Source of the DNA: Panonychus citri | Taxonomy: Eukaryota > Arthropoda > Arachnida > Trombidiformes > Tetranychidae | Reading direction: 5' to 3' | DNA: 64,000 nt | Assembly: GCF_014898815.1 (NCBI RefSeq) | Contig: NW_026515539.1 | Location: 1,116,001 to 1,180,000 of the forward strand | Shown here: piece by piece, positions 23,170 through 34,909 of the stretch | Layout of the letters: each line of letters opens with the position of its first letter | Position numbering within the stretch: the first letter of the stretch is position 1 | Notes under the pieces: model-generated | Told to the model about the DNA's origin: nothing | The model's input: only the letters and a program-made list of their open reading frames with translations | The model's database searches: none | Made by a program: the position numbers and the translations under genes

Positions 23170-24561
23170 ATGTCTAATCCAGTTGAATTAAAGTAAGTTT
23201 GCTTTTCTTTTATTTAAATTTCTTTCTTGTTGTTAAGGGAAATTTTTACCGTTCTTATGATCTATTTTTTTATTTGCCTTTTTCTCTAATTTTTTGCTTC
23301 TCTTTTGGTTGTTTTCTCTTTTTTTTGATTGACTTTTTCCAGTGAAGGTGATATATTTGGCCTTGGTAATCCTTTACTTGATCTAATCTCAGAGGTTGAT
23401 GGCGATTTCCTGGTAAAATATGGTTTAAAAGCCGACGATGCTATTCTTTATGAAGATAAGCATCAGGGTTTGGAAAAAGAAATGCTTACCAAATATCAAG
23501 TCAATTATGTTGCTGGTGGTGCTGTTCAAAATACCATGAGAATTACTGAATGGCTACTTGGATTTAAGGTAATTATTTGGTATTAATTTGAGAGAGTTTT
23601 CGTTGGAGAGATATTTTGAAATTGTCTTTTTTCTCGTGTTGATTGACTATGAATCGACCTTTGTAATTGTAACGGAAAGTCTTGAGATTATCACTAGATA
23701 ATCAGATTGTTTAATTTAATCTAATGATTTTGTTATTCCTTTTTTTTCTAGCCTAATATTTGTACTTACATGGGTTGTATTGGTAAAGATGAATTTGGTA
23801 ATAGAATGCAGCAAGAAGCTATCAAAGACAAAATCAATTGCATCTATCGTATTGATGATAATGAAAAGACTGGCTACTGTTGTGTTCTAGTTACTGATAA
23901 AGGTAAAGCTAGGTCACTTGTCGCTTATTTGGGAGCAGCAAATCATATGAAAAAGGAGCATCTCATGGAGAATTGGTCATTTGTCGAGAAGGCTAAAATT
24001 CTTTACGTTTCTGGTTTCCATTTGACTGTTTGCGTTCCTGCCATTTTAGAGGTTGCTAAACATGCAGCTAATTCAGACGAGAAACGATTCTGTTTCAATT
24101 TAAGTGCTCCTTTCGTTTGTGAATTTTTCAAAAATGACCTGATGAGTGTTTTACCCTATGTTGATATACTTTTCGGTAATGATACTGAAGCCTCAGCATT
24201 GGCCTTGGCTCATGGCTGGGAAGCTAAAGAAATTTCAGAAATTGCCATGTTAATCGCTAAAGGGGAAAAGGTTAACCCTAAGAAATCAAGAATGGTTGTG
24301 ATAACTCGTGGTGCAGATCCAATAGTTGTCGCAACAAGCGATTCTGACTCAGTTTCAACTTATCCCGTTGATAAACTTGAATCGGGAAAAATCATCGACA
24401 CCAATGGAGCGGGTGATGCTTTTGTCGCTGGTTTCATTTCTCAATTGATTCTTAAGGCAAATGTTGATAATTGTATCAAGGCTGGTTCTTATGCTGCCCA
24501 ACAAATCATCCAATGTGAAGGAGCTCAATATCCCTCACATCCAGCTCAAATTAAATTCTAG
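23170..24561 (+). CDS. ADK: Adenosine kinase
   Basis: Three exons, 23170-23192, 23343-23568 and 23752-24561, give 352 residues (human ADK 362). The 23-bp first exon encodes only MSNPVEL and part of the next codon. ADK phosphorylates adenosine to AMP and belongs to the PfkB/ribokinase family. The N-terminal GLGNPLLDLI and GGAVQNTMR are substrate-binding signatures, and the C-terminal DTNGAGDAFVAGF (about 299-311) is the PfkB signature 2 with its catalytic Asp at about 305 and the anion hole GAG. YMGCIGKDEFG and LFGNDTEA also fit ADK. No truncation or odd residue was seen. Confidence 0.95.
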
Positions 24562-25292
24562 CTTATTAATTAGATTGAAAATAATTCTTTGGTTTTTTTT
24601 CAATTAATCATTTACATTTTACTTTTGCTGCTTTATTTCTATTGGTTTTGGGACTGGAACAATATTTTTTCTTTCAACTTCTTATCAATATACAGAAAAA
24701 CCTTTAGTGCCATGATTAACTCATTTTCTGGTTAACAATTGAACAAATTATTTTGACTGATTGGCTTACATAAATCATTTTTTATGTATCCTTAATGATC
24801 AACAATCAAATAGTTTTTAATGCAAAGAAATCATACAAGCAAAACCTTTGGAATCTGCTTGATTTTCTAATACAATAAATACTTCTCTTCATTAGGTGAT
24901 TAATTTTTTTTATCAATTCTAATTAATTGATTCACTGAGATTATCCTAAATTCATCAATTAATAAATCGTTTTATCTAATCATTTGATTGGTAACTTGGA
25001 GATTTAATGATTTTGACTCAATATTTTTGGGACAAGAAAAAAGTCAATTTTCTGAAATTGAAAAGACGGAATAAATGAGAAAAAATCGGATTAAAATGCA
25101 ATGTAAATTGTAAAATTTATCACAATTAAGAAAATGAAAAATAATTTAAAAAAATTAGAATTCGAATCGCTCATTTGTTCCGGTAGGTGTCGCAACTGGA
25201 ACGTGTGGAAAGCAACTTGAAACCTTAACCGTGACTCGATTGTTTTTTAAAATTGTTAATTAATTTTCTTTGATTAATTGTGATTGTTAATC
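24562..25292 (+). other. Spacer between adenosine kinase and Rpt3 copy A
   Basis: 3' UTR of adenosine kinase and promoter of Rpt3. No gene is seen. Confidence 0.4.
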
Positions 25293-26732
25293 ATGGCGAC
25301 CATTACTGAACCTTTCATTAGTAAAAAGGTGAGTGTTGACTTGACCCTTTGGTGGGTTAAAGTGTAATTGGATTTGTCTTCTTTATCTGATTTGTTTTGT
25401 TTCTCTTTTTGTTTTGTTTCTTTAAGGAGGATTTGATAAGTCAAATTGGTGTTAAAATCTCTTCTGCTCAGGCTAATGAAAATGATGATCTTAATGATTT
25501 GTACACCAGATTGAAGAAACTTCAACGACAATTAGAATTTCTTCAAGTTCAAGAAGAATATATCAAAGATGAACAGAAGAATTTGAAAAAGGAGTATCTT
25601 CATGCTCAAGAGGAGGTGAAACGGATCCAAAGTGTTCCATTGGTAATTGGACAATTTTTGGAAGCTGTTGATGTTAATACTGGTATTGTTGGTTCTACCA
25701 CTGGATCTAATTATTATGTTCGTATTTTGAGTACCATTGATAGAGAATTGCTAAAACCTTCGGCTAGTGTTGCCTTGCATAAACATTCTAATGCCTTGGT
25801 TGATGTTTTACCACCTGAAGCTGATTCTTCAATTTCAATGTTGAGACCCGATGAAAAGCCTGATGTCAGTTATGCTGATATCGGTGGTTTAGATATTCAA
25901 AAACAAGAAATCCGAGAAGCAGTTGAGTTACCATTAACTCATTTCGAGTTATACAAACAAATCGGTATTGATCCACCGAGAGGTGTTCTAATGTATGGCC
26001 CTCCAGGTATGTAACCGAGATTAAATTTTAAAACAATGGAGTATAAATGTTATTGAAACAAAGTTTGATTTTCAACTTTTTTTTCCTTCCCAATTTGTAG
26101 GTTGTGGTAAGACAATGTTGGCTAAAGCAGTTGCTCATCACACCACCGCTGCTTTTATCCGAGTTGTTGGCTCAGAATTTGTTCAGAAATATCTTGGTGA
26201 AGGTCCTCGAATGGTTCGTGATGTCTTTAGATTGGCAAGAGAAAACGCTCCAGCCATTATATTTATCGATGAGATCGATGCAATTGCAACCAAGAGGTTT
26301 GACGCTCAAACTGGTGCTGATCGGGAAGTTCAGAGAATCTTATTAGAACTATTGAATCAAATGGATGGATTCGACCAAAGCACCAATGTAAAAGTAATTA
26401 TGGCCACAAATCGAGCAGATACTCTTGATCCGGCTTTACTTCGTCCTGGTCGATTAGATAGAAAGATTGAATTCCCGTTACCTGATCGTCGGCAAAAGCG
26501 TCTAGTTTTTGCTACCATAACCGCAAGAATGAACCTAAGCGATGAAGTGGACCTTGAAGATTACGTCGCTCGACCCGATCGTATATCAGGTGCCGATATA
26601 AACGCTATTTGTCAAGAAGCCGGAATGCACGCGGTCAGAGAGAATCGTTATGTTATCTTACCAAAAGATTTTGAAAAGGGTTACAAGAACAACACCAAGA
26701 GTGATGAGACAGAACAAGAATTTTATAAATAA
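25293..26732 (+). CDS. PSMC4: 26S proteasome regulatory ATPase Rpt3 (PSMC4), copy A
   Basis: Three exons, 25293-25328, 25427-26006 and 26101-26732, give 415 residues (human PSMC4 418). Rpt3 is one of six AAA ATPases in the base of the 19S particle, which unfold substrates into the 20S core. A coiled coil at about 30-75 (LYTRLKKLQRQLEFLQVQEE) precedes the OB fold and the AAA domain: Walker A GPPGCGKT, split by intron 2 after the second Gly, Walker B IIFIDEID, and the sensor and arginine-finger region RADTLDPALLRPGRLDR. The C-terminus ends FYK, matching the Rpt3 HbYX-type tail (hydrophobic-Tyr-X). It is the more canonical of the two copies here; the other lies inverted at 43325-44691. Confidence 0.96.
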
Positions 26733-27132
26733 TAACCTCTTACAATCAAGTTTACAATTAAATTTTGAGTAAATTCAAATTCTCTTTTGACGATCTAACA
26801 AAAACGAAACATTTTCATCATTAAAACGAAATAGAAAACAACCCTTCCGATTCAATTTTTTTTCTCGACTTATTAAGAATGACCATATTCTCAATTCCAA
26901 TGACGAAACTTAATCAATCAAAAAACCAGTTAATTGTCCAATTAATTTTCACTTATTCGTCACAATGGTTAGAATTTAGTTCTTCTTCGCTCTCCAGGTG
27001 GCATTTCATTCGCACTCCTGTGAACATATGAAGTGAATGACAATTGGAAAATTTTGTTTACCTTTTTAAATTTGATTCTCGAGGAATAATTTTTGTTAAT
27101 TGTTAGTAATTTGTGATAATTATTGGTCAACA
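26733..27132 (+). other. Short spacer between Rpt3 copy A and BRK1
   Basis: 400 bp between two genes on the same strand. Nothing beyond presumed UTR and promoter sequence is seen. Confidence 0.4.
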
Positions 27133-27366
27133 ATGTCTAATTTTGGTGAACGCGAAGGAATCCAAAGGCAAATACAAAAAGATTGGGCCAATCGTGAATA
27201 TATTTGGCTTATCTGTGGATCGATCAACAAGATTGCTGATTTTCTGAATTCCTTTGATATGTCATCTCGAGGTAAATTAAATCAACTTAATGAACGATTA
27301 ACTAATCTGGAGAGAAAGGTTGATTACATCGAAGCCAAAATAAGCAAAGGAGAAACACTAAAATAA
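27133..27366 (+). CDS. BRK1: BRICK1/HSPC300, subunit of the WAVE complex
   Basis: A single exon of 77 residues, the usual family length (human 75). BRK1 is the smallest subunit of the SCAR/WAVE regulatory complex, which activates Arp2/3-driven actin assembly at the cell cortex. The signature QKDWANREYIWL and KIADFLNSFDMSSR is nearly that of the human protein, and the rest is a single amphipathic helix (LNERLTNLERKVDYIEAKI) that forms the trimeric coiled coil with WAVE and Abi. It ends SKGETLK, as in the human protein (KGETLT). The ATG at 27133 was preferred because it begins the conserved length. Confidence 0.96.
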   Translation: MSNFGEREGIQRQIQKDWANREYIWLICGSINKIADFLNSFDMSSRGKLNQLNERLTNLERKVDYIEAKISKGETLK

Positions 27367-27701
27367 CTGAATTGTGGTGGTAATATTATCTTTTCCGTGT
27401 CAAGTGAATTTTTTTTTACTACAAGTGATTTGATGTTTGAATCTTTTTTTATTATTTATTATTTTATTGTAACTTACAATATATAATATTAAATATTGTT
27501 TAATGACGATCCTAATTGTATATCAAAAATAATCGTCATAAGTATCATCAGAAAATACAATTTGTGTCATGAAAGAAAATTACTTTTGGTAAACAATAAC
27601 AACCAAAAGTAAAAACTAATCCATTTTTACATTTGCTGATAGAAAGTCAACAAAAATCCTCCCCTGGTTATTAATCACTCACAATTGGTGTTAAAAATAA
27701 A
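27367..27701. other. Convergent 3' ends of BRK1 and SLC35B4
   Basis: 335 bp shared by the two 3' ends. AATATAAT-type AT runs occur near 27480; no gene. Confidence 0.4.
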
Positions 27702-29371
27702 TTATGATCTTTTGGCCTTGGTTGATTGTCTCTGACCAGTGAGATAGTTGTAAACAGTCCTGTGAATGTCCATGAACATAAGAGTACCAAAGAAAACCAA
27801 AAACGCTCCAACCCAATGGTAGAAAGTGAACAAATTTTTAAAATATACAACAGAGAGAAGGAGAGAGAAAAATTTCCTCAGGGTGACAACCAGAGTGACC
27901 GTAAGTGAGGTGTGTTCCGAGGTCAATGAAAAAACTGAAGAGACACAAATGTATTGGGTCAACGCATTGAGAAATAAATAGATCCACAATTTGGGAACAT
28001 AAATGTGACCACAAAATGGTAAATAATCAAGTGACACCAATGGTGATTGATTAAAAGCAACAATTTGCTTTGACAGGTCAGACCAAAGTAAAAGGAAACC
28101 AGGAAGAGGTAAAAGATGCTAGAATAATAATAAAGAAGAGAAAGAAAATTAATGATTAGAATGACATAAAATGTTCAGTAGGTGACAAATGATAATGAGA
28201 TGAGAAAAGTTGGTGATGAAATGATTTTGGATACGAATCAAATGAGATAAAATCACCATGAGAATTTAGAAAAAAAATTGTCAAGGCTGAGAATCCATTT
28301 AAATATCACCAATACTCATCTATATGCTCATTGAAATTCATTGAAAAGCTCAACAAGTGACTAATGAAATTGGAAATTCTCTGTCATTTTGATCTAGGTA
28401 AGTATTGGATTGTTTTTCTTTGGATGATTAATTAACTCACACAATAGAAAAGAGCTTCCTGAGGATGTTTTCCATATTTAGAATATAATTTTTCCTGATA
28501 AATTCCCATGAAAGCTGAAGTGAACAATGAGACAGTCATGATTGATATTCCAATGAGCCAAGTGAATAGAAAATCTTCCGATTCCTTTTTACTTCCATGT
28601 AAAGGTTCATTCTGGTAGAAAAATAAATTACAAGTTTCATTAATCATTAATCAGTGGACCAATTTGTCTATTCAACAATTAATTAACTTACATATGAAGA
28701 TATTGTACATAAAATAATTCCTATTGTGATGAGAAACACTGACAAGTATTTAGTTGAAGAATATCTTCTTCTGAGCAATATAATTCCAAGAATAAGATTA
28801 GCAAACAGAGATCCCTGTTAATTAAATGAAATTAGAGATTAAAAATGTATCATGTTAATTGTTGACATGAAATGGTTAACATTTTCACAATAATTACCGA
28901 TTTAAATATTACATGGAGAGGTACTGAGATGTTATAATTGAGAGCGAAATTGTTTCCAGTACTGACGAAGAAAAATAATATCACCATTTTAGCGTATTCA
29001 CTAAGGGAGGGAGAGAGAGAGAGAGAAGCGAAAAATCATCATTAGTAATTAGTATTTGATGAATTAACGTTAATTGTAATTCTTTAATTGCCAAACTCTT
29101 ACGTTAATGGTATCATTCTTGGTTTTCCTTTAAAGTGATTGACTAATAATCCTTGAAAAGCGACCAGAGCAAATTGTGAAAAAGTAATTAGATTAGCTGA
29201 ACCAGGAGATTCTCTGTTGACAAAATTTAAGATTTATGATTAGTCACTTTAATTGTGATCACTTAATGTTTGTTGATTTGTTAATTGTTACCTTGATATG
29301 GCCTCAAGGAGGAAAACATTGGTACAACAGGCAATAAACACTTTTGCAATGATTGCTACAGTTCTGAACAT
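27702..29371 (-). CDS. SLC35B4: Nucleotide-sugar transporter SLC35B4
   Basis: Six exons, 29371-29292, 29213-29103, 29000-28898, 28814-28692, 28611-28441 and 28118-27702, give 334 residues (human 331). The protein is a Golgi or ER multi-pass carrier for UDP-GlcNAc and UDP-xylose. About ten hydrophobic segments are seen. Conserved pieces include FALNYNISVPLHVIFKSGS, GIYQEKLYSKYGKHPQEALFY and LTVTLVVTLRKFFSLLLSV, all recognisable from the human sequence. The last exon ends in a basic cytosolic tail (QRQSTKAKRS). Intron 2 includes a short GA/CT run in its polypyrimidine tract near 29008. All joins were checked for phase. Confidence 0.93.
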
Positions 29372-31242
29372 TTTTACAGTTGATGTTTGATTGACGATTT
29401 CGTTGATTGTTGTTGTTGGTTAATTGTTTGTGGACGTTTTTTTTTGGAGTGATCAATTGTTATTAGAATGTAGTTACAATCACAATTTACTTTTTGATTT
29501 TTCACTAGATTATGTTAATCTTTTTCATCTTTAATTGCAAAAATCAATTGAGATGATGATGAGAAGGTAGAAAATGAGATTAAACTTTGATAGAAATCAT
29601 ATTGATAATTTTGTTGATTTAAGGGTTGATAGTTAAACCGTAAGTGAGTCAGATGATTTTCAAAGTGTCGACCACTGATCACATGTAATTAGTAGTAACA
29701 TCATTAAGAAATTATGTAATTATCCAAATTAATCCAATGGAAACATGATGAATACACTCAAAAGGAAAATCCAATGGATAAAGAAAAACAAAAGGGATTT
29801 GAAGATGATGATACTTTGGATTATTGGGACAACCAAATGATTGAATTAAGTGTCAAACTGATTTGAATTACTTCCTGAATATCAGTGATACATTAAGCAG
29901 TTTCAAACGAATCAAATTGTTGATGATTGAAGATGAAAAAGAAGAGAAAAAATTGTTATTCTCTTCAACAACTTTCTCTTTCTTCACACCAAGAGAAACA
30001 GGTCAACTTTTCCAATTGAAACTGAGAATCAGTGTTGCTATTAATAAGAAAAAAATGGAGACCGGTTTTCGCTTGTTGTTCAAAAGATTAACAACTGATT
30101 CTCAATAATGATAAACAATTGTGCCCAGGTAAGAACCACAATTAAACGACACTAATTGAGAAATCAAATGAAAGAGAAACGAACAATTTCCTCAGGATTT
30201 GAATGTTACTCTTTTTGTCTATGGAATCAAAACAAAACTCAAAGTGGATTATTTTTCATTCGGTATAAGGTTTTGCTCGTTGACGTGATTGGTGTTCAAC
30301 GATAAACACTCTTGATTTAGGTTGAAATAATTACTCCAATACAATCAGGTTTCTTTAAGCGGAAGAACAAATGAAAAGTTCAACTGAACGTTTGTTTGAA
30401 TTTCGGTAAAAAAAGAAGAAGAAAATGGGAAAAGAGAGAGAGTTAAAGAGAGAAAGGGAGAGAAAATGATCATATAGATGAACTTCAATATTATATAATT
30501 GATTTGGAATCGATAACTAATTCAGTAGTTTGAGGTGATTGTTATTCTGTAGACATTGAGATCACTTGAGTTCACAATTAAAGGCACTAAAAACATGAGA
30601 CACTCTCTCAATAGGTAAAAAAGGTTGACATCATCAGATTTTTTTCCACCACTAATTGTTAACCAATAAAGATGATTAAGATGATTATGGTGATGGTTAA
30701 TAGAAGACCAAAGATGATGTTAGCTTTTTTCTGTAAAATTGATCACAAGACAGAGAAAGTCAAAGATAAACACCGATGATGAAAATTAATGTAACTTCAA
30801 TGAAAGATTTTTGTATAATCCGATCAACCAACCATTCGTAATTAATGTAAGGCAAGAGTTAAATTAATGATCATTAGACACAATTGATTGAATGGAACAT
30901 CAATTAAGGCACTTAATTAGAAATAAGGAAAAAAACACCAACCAAGAACCAGTTAGCGAAATTAGAATTTAAGAAAAGAAAAAGAAAATCACTAACCAGA
31001 GAATAGAAAAATTGAAGAGACTAATTGAAAAAGATGATTAGAAGGAGGGAATCAAGTTTATGTTCTTGAATTCAATGTTAACACAATAATTACAACATGA
31101 TAGTCTATTAATAGAAGAGTTTGAGAATAATCAAGAAAACATGGAACATCAACAATTAGAGAGAAACTGAGAGAGAGAAAAAAAACTCACTCGGTTTGTT
31201 GTTGCTCTTCAATCAGCTGTTGTTGTTGTTTCTGCGTGATGA
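29372..31242. other. 1.9-kb spacer upstream of SLC35B4
   Basis: AT-rich DNA without a supported gene. An 81-codon open frame at 29863-30108 begins at a non-ATG codon and has low-complexity sequence, so I do not call it. The right end abuts the inverted-repeat element at 31243. Confidence 0.4.
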
Positions 31243-31689
31243 GGACCGTAGTAAAAGGCAAAAAAAAGGCAAAAAGGCAAAAAGGCAAAAAGAAGCCAAA
31301 AAGAGCTAAAAGACAAAAACACTTTTTAAATTCAATTCTTTTTACTTATATTTAATTTTTACGATTTGAAGATGAACTCAGGTCAGTATATGTGGTCAAA
31401 TTATCGATAAAAAATTAGATTTTTAGTTGAAATTGAATAAAAAAGTATTCATAAACTGACGTTCAAACTTCGCGCATCAAAAATCAGAAAAATTGAATTA
31501 TTTTGAGATTGTGGTGATTATTGTTTTGTTTAAGTGTTATTATTGTCAATATTTCGTCAAAAATTCAGAATAAAATGTCCTGAGGCTCTTTCACTTCAAT
31601 TCTAATTGACGGTGGAGAATTTTGGCCCTTTTTTGCTCTTTTTTGCCTTTTTTTGCTTCTTTTCGTCTTTTTGTCTTTTACCACGGTCC
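31243..31689. mobile_element. Non-autonomous inverted-repeat DNA transposon (MITE), 9-bp target duplication
   Basis: A 447-bp element begins GGACCGTAGTAAAAGGC and ends with the inverse of GGACCGTGGTAAAAGAC. The arms continue as imperfect repeats of GGCAAAAA for about 75 bp. The 9-bp sequence GCGTGATGA occurs directly on both sides (31234-31242 and 31690-31698), a clear target-site duplication. A 9-bp duplication is typical of Mutator-like elements, so that superfamily is a candidate, but other families also give 8-10 bp. There is no open frame for a transposase. The element lies about 140 bp upstream of the PTRHD1 start codon. Confidence 0.85.
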
Positions 31690-31831
31690 GCGTGATGATT
31701 GTTGTCACTTCGCAATTTTCACTCATTTTAATTTGGTTATTTTAAGAAATTGTTGTGGATAAATTGTTAACCTTTTGTGATTTAAATTTGCTTATTTTAT
31801 TCTCGTTCATCGGCCTTGGCAATTCATCAAA

Positions 31832-32423
31832 ATGTCGCTGGTTCAGTATATCATCGTGAGGTGTGATCTTAATTGGCCTTTGGGCGCTTTAATTGGTAAG
31901 TTGAGTTGATTTGTTTTCCAATAATCAATTGATTACATTGTATCATTTGTTTTATCTTTAATCATCTTTTTATCATTTGAAATTATTTTTGATTATCTCT
32001 CTCTCTCTCTCTTTTCTTTCTCTGTCTTTGTAATCAAGTTTCATTGAATTATTGTGATCATTGACCTTACATGTTAATTATTCTGATTGTAACTCTTTTT
32101 GTTAATCATCTTGTTTTCAATTCTGTTTTATTTCATCTCCAATTAAAGCCCAAGGGTGTCATGCATCGGTCGCTGCTCTGGTTAAATATAAAGAACATGA
32201 TTACACCAAATTGTACACTCAAGATCTTGAAAATATGCACAAAGTGGTTCTTAAAGCTGATGAGGGACAATTAAGCGAAATGGTTAACAAATTAAATGAA
32301 AACAATGTTGATTATTACCTTTGGAAAGAGATGCCTGAAAATATAACCTCGGCATTGGCGACAAGACCTTATTATAAGAAAGATATTCATCCGTTTCTTA
32401 AACATCTTAAATTGTATTCTTGA
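31832..32423 (+). CDS. PTRHD1: PTRHD1, Pth2-type peptidyl-tRNA hydrolase-like protein
   Basis: Two exons, 31832-31895 and 32149-32423, give 112 residues (human PTRHD1 140, with a longer N-terminus). The fold is that of archaeal/eukaryotic Pth2 enzymes; activity of PTRHD1 itself is not well established. Conserved features are LVQYIIVRCDL at the start, AQGCHASVAAL at the exon join (Pth2 proteins have GQ/AQxCHA here), MHKVVLKADE, and the C-terminal IHPFLKHLKLYS that parallels the human ending. A longer untranslated or coding first part is possible but no upstream ATG in frame was seen close by. Confidence 0.9.
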
Positions 32424-33466
32424 AGAGAAGAGGAGAATCACAATTAACTCTATGTATTGTTAATTGAGTCATGTTAATGTTGATTTCCTGGTGACTGTTA
32501 ATCAACCTCTGATTCCAATTTAATATTCATTGATTGTGTAACTTTTATAGAGGAAAAGTGTCCTAATTGTTTGAAAGAAAATGTTTCCATTAACTTTTAC
32601 GGAAGACAATTAAATTTGTCAGTGATTTTGGCTTTTAATTTAAATACATAAATCTGTGTACATAATGATTAACATTTTAATGTTTAATCAGTTGGTTTAA
32701 TCGTTCCCGATAGGACAGTAATGAGTTAAACAATTTGTGTCTTTTGTTTGTAATTGATTAATTCATTGGATTTACATGGTGGATACAATTTGTTTGTTAG
32801 GTGAAAATTATTTTGGTTTTGTAATTGAATTAATCATCTTATTAAGAGATAATCATATTAGTTATGATTAATTGTCCAACGAAAAATTGAAACAATAATC
32901 TAAAGGTTTAAAGGATAATCATCAGGACCATACACAATGTACAATTATCTTTGATTGTTGTCCAACTTGAATCGGTTTAATTTGTCAGGAATTGATCAGT
33001 TCAACAATTCAATGGTTGCAGTTTATTGTGAGAGTTAATTACCAATTAACATTGCACAGGATTAAAAGCTCAAATTAGTTGGACTACCTTTAAACTGTAA
33101 ACTGTAAATTGTTGTTATCTTTGTGAATTAATTTCACAATACATGAGATGATAATCATGGTTAAAAGTGTTAATTAACACATAATGGTGAAGACAATTGA
33201 TACAGATGAAGATGTGATGAATGTTAATACAAAAGAAGGAGAAATGATTACTCAAAGCTGCGAGTTTCGGGTTGTAATAATTTACAAAGAATTATGTAAA
33301 AATTGAAGAAAATTAAAGCTTCTAAAACAAAGGTATATGACTTTAAGAGGATGCGAAATGGTTAATTGTTGTTATCCATGATAGCGAAATGATGGTTAGT
33401 TTGTGATTCGGTGAAAGTTAAGCGATAGTTAATCATTTGTTCTCAAATCTTTTTCTTTTTCTTTTC
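32424..33466. other. Convergent spacer between PTRHD1 and cereblon
   Basis: 1 kb of AT-rich DNA between two 3' ends. No gene or clear repeat. Confidence 0.4.
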
Positions 33467-34909
33467 CTAATTCACTTTCGGTACTATACTGGCTCTTGAG
33501 ATTCCCCAGAAATATTCTGGTCGAGTTGATTTGACGGACATGAATTTCCATCCGATATGATGACCGCAATTTGAACATTCGCAAATTGTCCATGAGTAAC
33601 CAGGGAACCAAGATTGTTGAGTTGAAGATCGTCCGACTAATGCAAGACCAGAGACTCTGTGAACGGTCAGAGTTTCATGTACGTGACCATTTGAGTTGAC
33701 ATAATTTTGTAGTGGACCTTCAACCGACATTGAGAAAATATCTTCTCGAGAGCATATTTTAGATCCACATTGAATACAACAGAGGAATAGACATTTCTGA
33801 AGTAGATCGTACTCATAGCGTAGTCTTCCAATTGTTGTCGGTATTTTTAAAAGCTCAACGCGTTGGTCATCGGGTAAGGGCAGATTAGCGGCGACCCAGT
33901 AAGAGTATTTGTAAGGCGATGAAAGGGTTTGTGAGAAATCTTGTTTCTCTCCATCATCTTCCGAACTTGATGAGGAAATACTTTCCATCTCGTCGTCATC
34001 GTCTCTCCTTATTGTGGTGACAACGGTTTTCCTTATTTGAATGGCACCGGAAACATTATCCTCGCTCTCGGTTGTTTGGACACTTTGTTGAACCTCTTTC
34101 ATCTTATGGTCAACTATCGGATTACCTGGACTTGGTTTAGATATGTTGGCCCAATTTCTTAGTTGATCATTTATTTTATGCATAATGTAATGAGAATCAT
34201 ACATCCGGTAGACAAAAGAAGGCCAAACGGTTAGTGCTGGAACCAATTTAGAGTTAAATCGATTTCCTTTCGAGGTAAAGTCTAAATCTTTTTCAAACGG
34301 GTGCAACAGTTCAATGTCACACATTATTCTCACTTTTCCCATGATGAATCCATCATCTTGTCTCCATTTTTCAACCAATTTGAACCTTTGACGTCCTTCA
34401 GCTTTAATTCTGAGCACATTCTCATCGGCATCATCTTCAACTTCCCTTGAGTAACTGCGAATCTCTACCGTGGTACCAACATCCGAATTGGAAGCTAAAA
34501 TACCAAATGTTCTTTCCTTTTCTATGGCATTTAACATCATCGCAATCATCGACGGATGTTCCAATTGCAATGGCAATATTTGACCCGGAATTAGGATGAC
34601 ACCAGTGAGAGAAAGTAATGGTAAAGTGATTAGAGCCTCATCATCAAGAACAACACGACCAGATAGTTCTCGAAGATTATTACCAAGGTAACTATGTTGA
34701 GCAGGTAAATTTGGATCATAATCGAATCCAGTTGATCTTCTAGAATTACCTTCATTACCAGCAATACTTTCATCTTCCAAACTTTGGACTACACCATTCT
34801 CAATATTATTACCATCATCTTCCTCATCGGTGGTAAATGAGCTTTCGGATTCAGTTTCAGCAGCGACTACATCAACTTCATCCATAGTATCATTATCATA
34901 TCGGTCCAT
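33467..34909 (-). CDS. CRBN: Cereblon, substrate receptor of the CRL4 ubiquitin ligase
   Basis: A single exon of 480 residues. Cereblon binds DDB1 and presents substrates with C-terminal cyclic imides. Residues 1-70 are acidic and disordered. About 90-300 form the LON-like domain, interrupted by an acidic Ser/Asp-rich insertion near 280-330. The CULT domain occupies the last 120 residues, with zinc ligands C378, C381, C445 and C448 (by my count). The three Trp residues that line the imide pocket are in the right spacing: W434, W440 and W454, within SWFPGYSWTI and HHIGWKF. Human V388 corresponds to Ile442 here. No introns, unlike the vertebrate gene. Confidence 0.94.
   Translation of the reverse strand: MDRYDNDTMDEVDVVAAETESESSFTTDEEDDGNNIENGVVQSLEDESIAGNEGNSRRSTGFDYDPNLPAQHSYLGNNLRELSGRVVLDDEALITLPLLSLTGVILIPGQILPLQLEHPSMIAMMLNAIEKERTFGILASNSDVGTTVEIRSYSREVEDDADENVLRIKAEGRQRFKLVEKWRQDDGFIMGKVRIMCDIELLHPFEKDLDFTSKGNRFNSKLVPALTVWPSFVYRMYDSHYIMHKINDQLRNWANISKPSPGNPIVDHKMKEVQQSVQTTESEDNVSGAIQIRKTVVTTIRRDDDDEMESISSSSSEDDGEKQDFSQTLSSPYKYSYWVAANLPLPDDQRVELLKIPTTIGRLRYEYDLLQKCLFLCCIQCGSKICSREDIFSMSVEGPLQNYVNSNGHVHETLTVHRVSGLALVGRSSTQQSWFPGYSWTICECSNCGHHIGWKFMSVKSTRPEYFWGISRASIVPKVN

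Noticed and set aside
29863..30108. 81-codon open frame upstream of SLC35B4
   Set aside because: It starts at a non-ATG codon, has biased composition and no recognisable domain or splice support.
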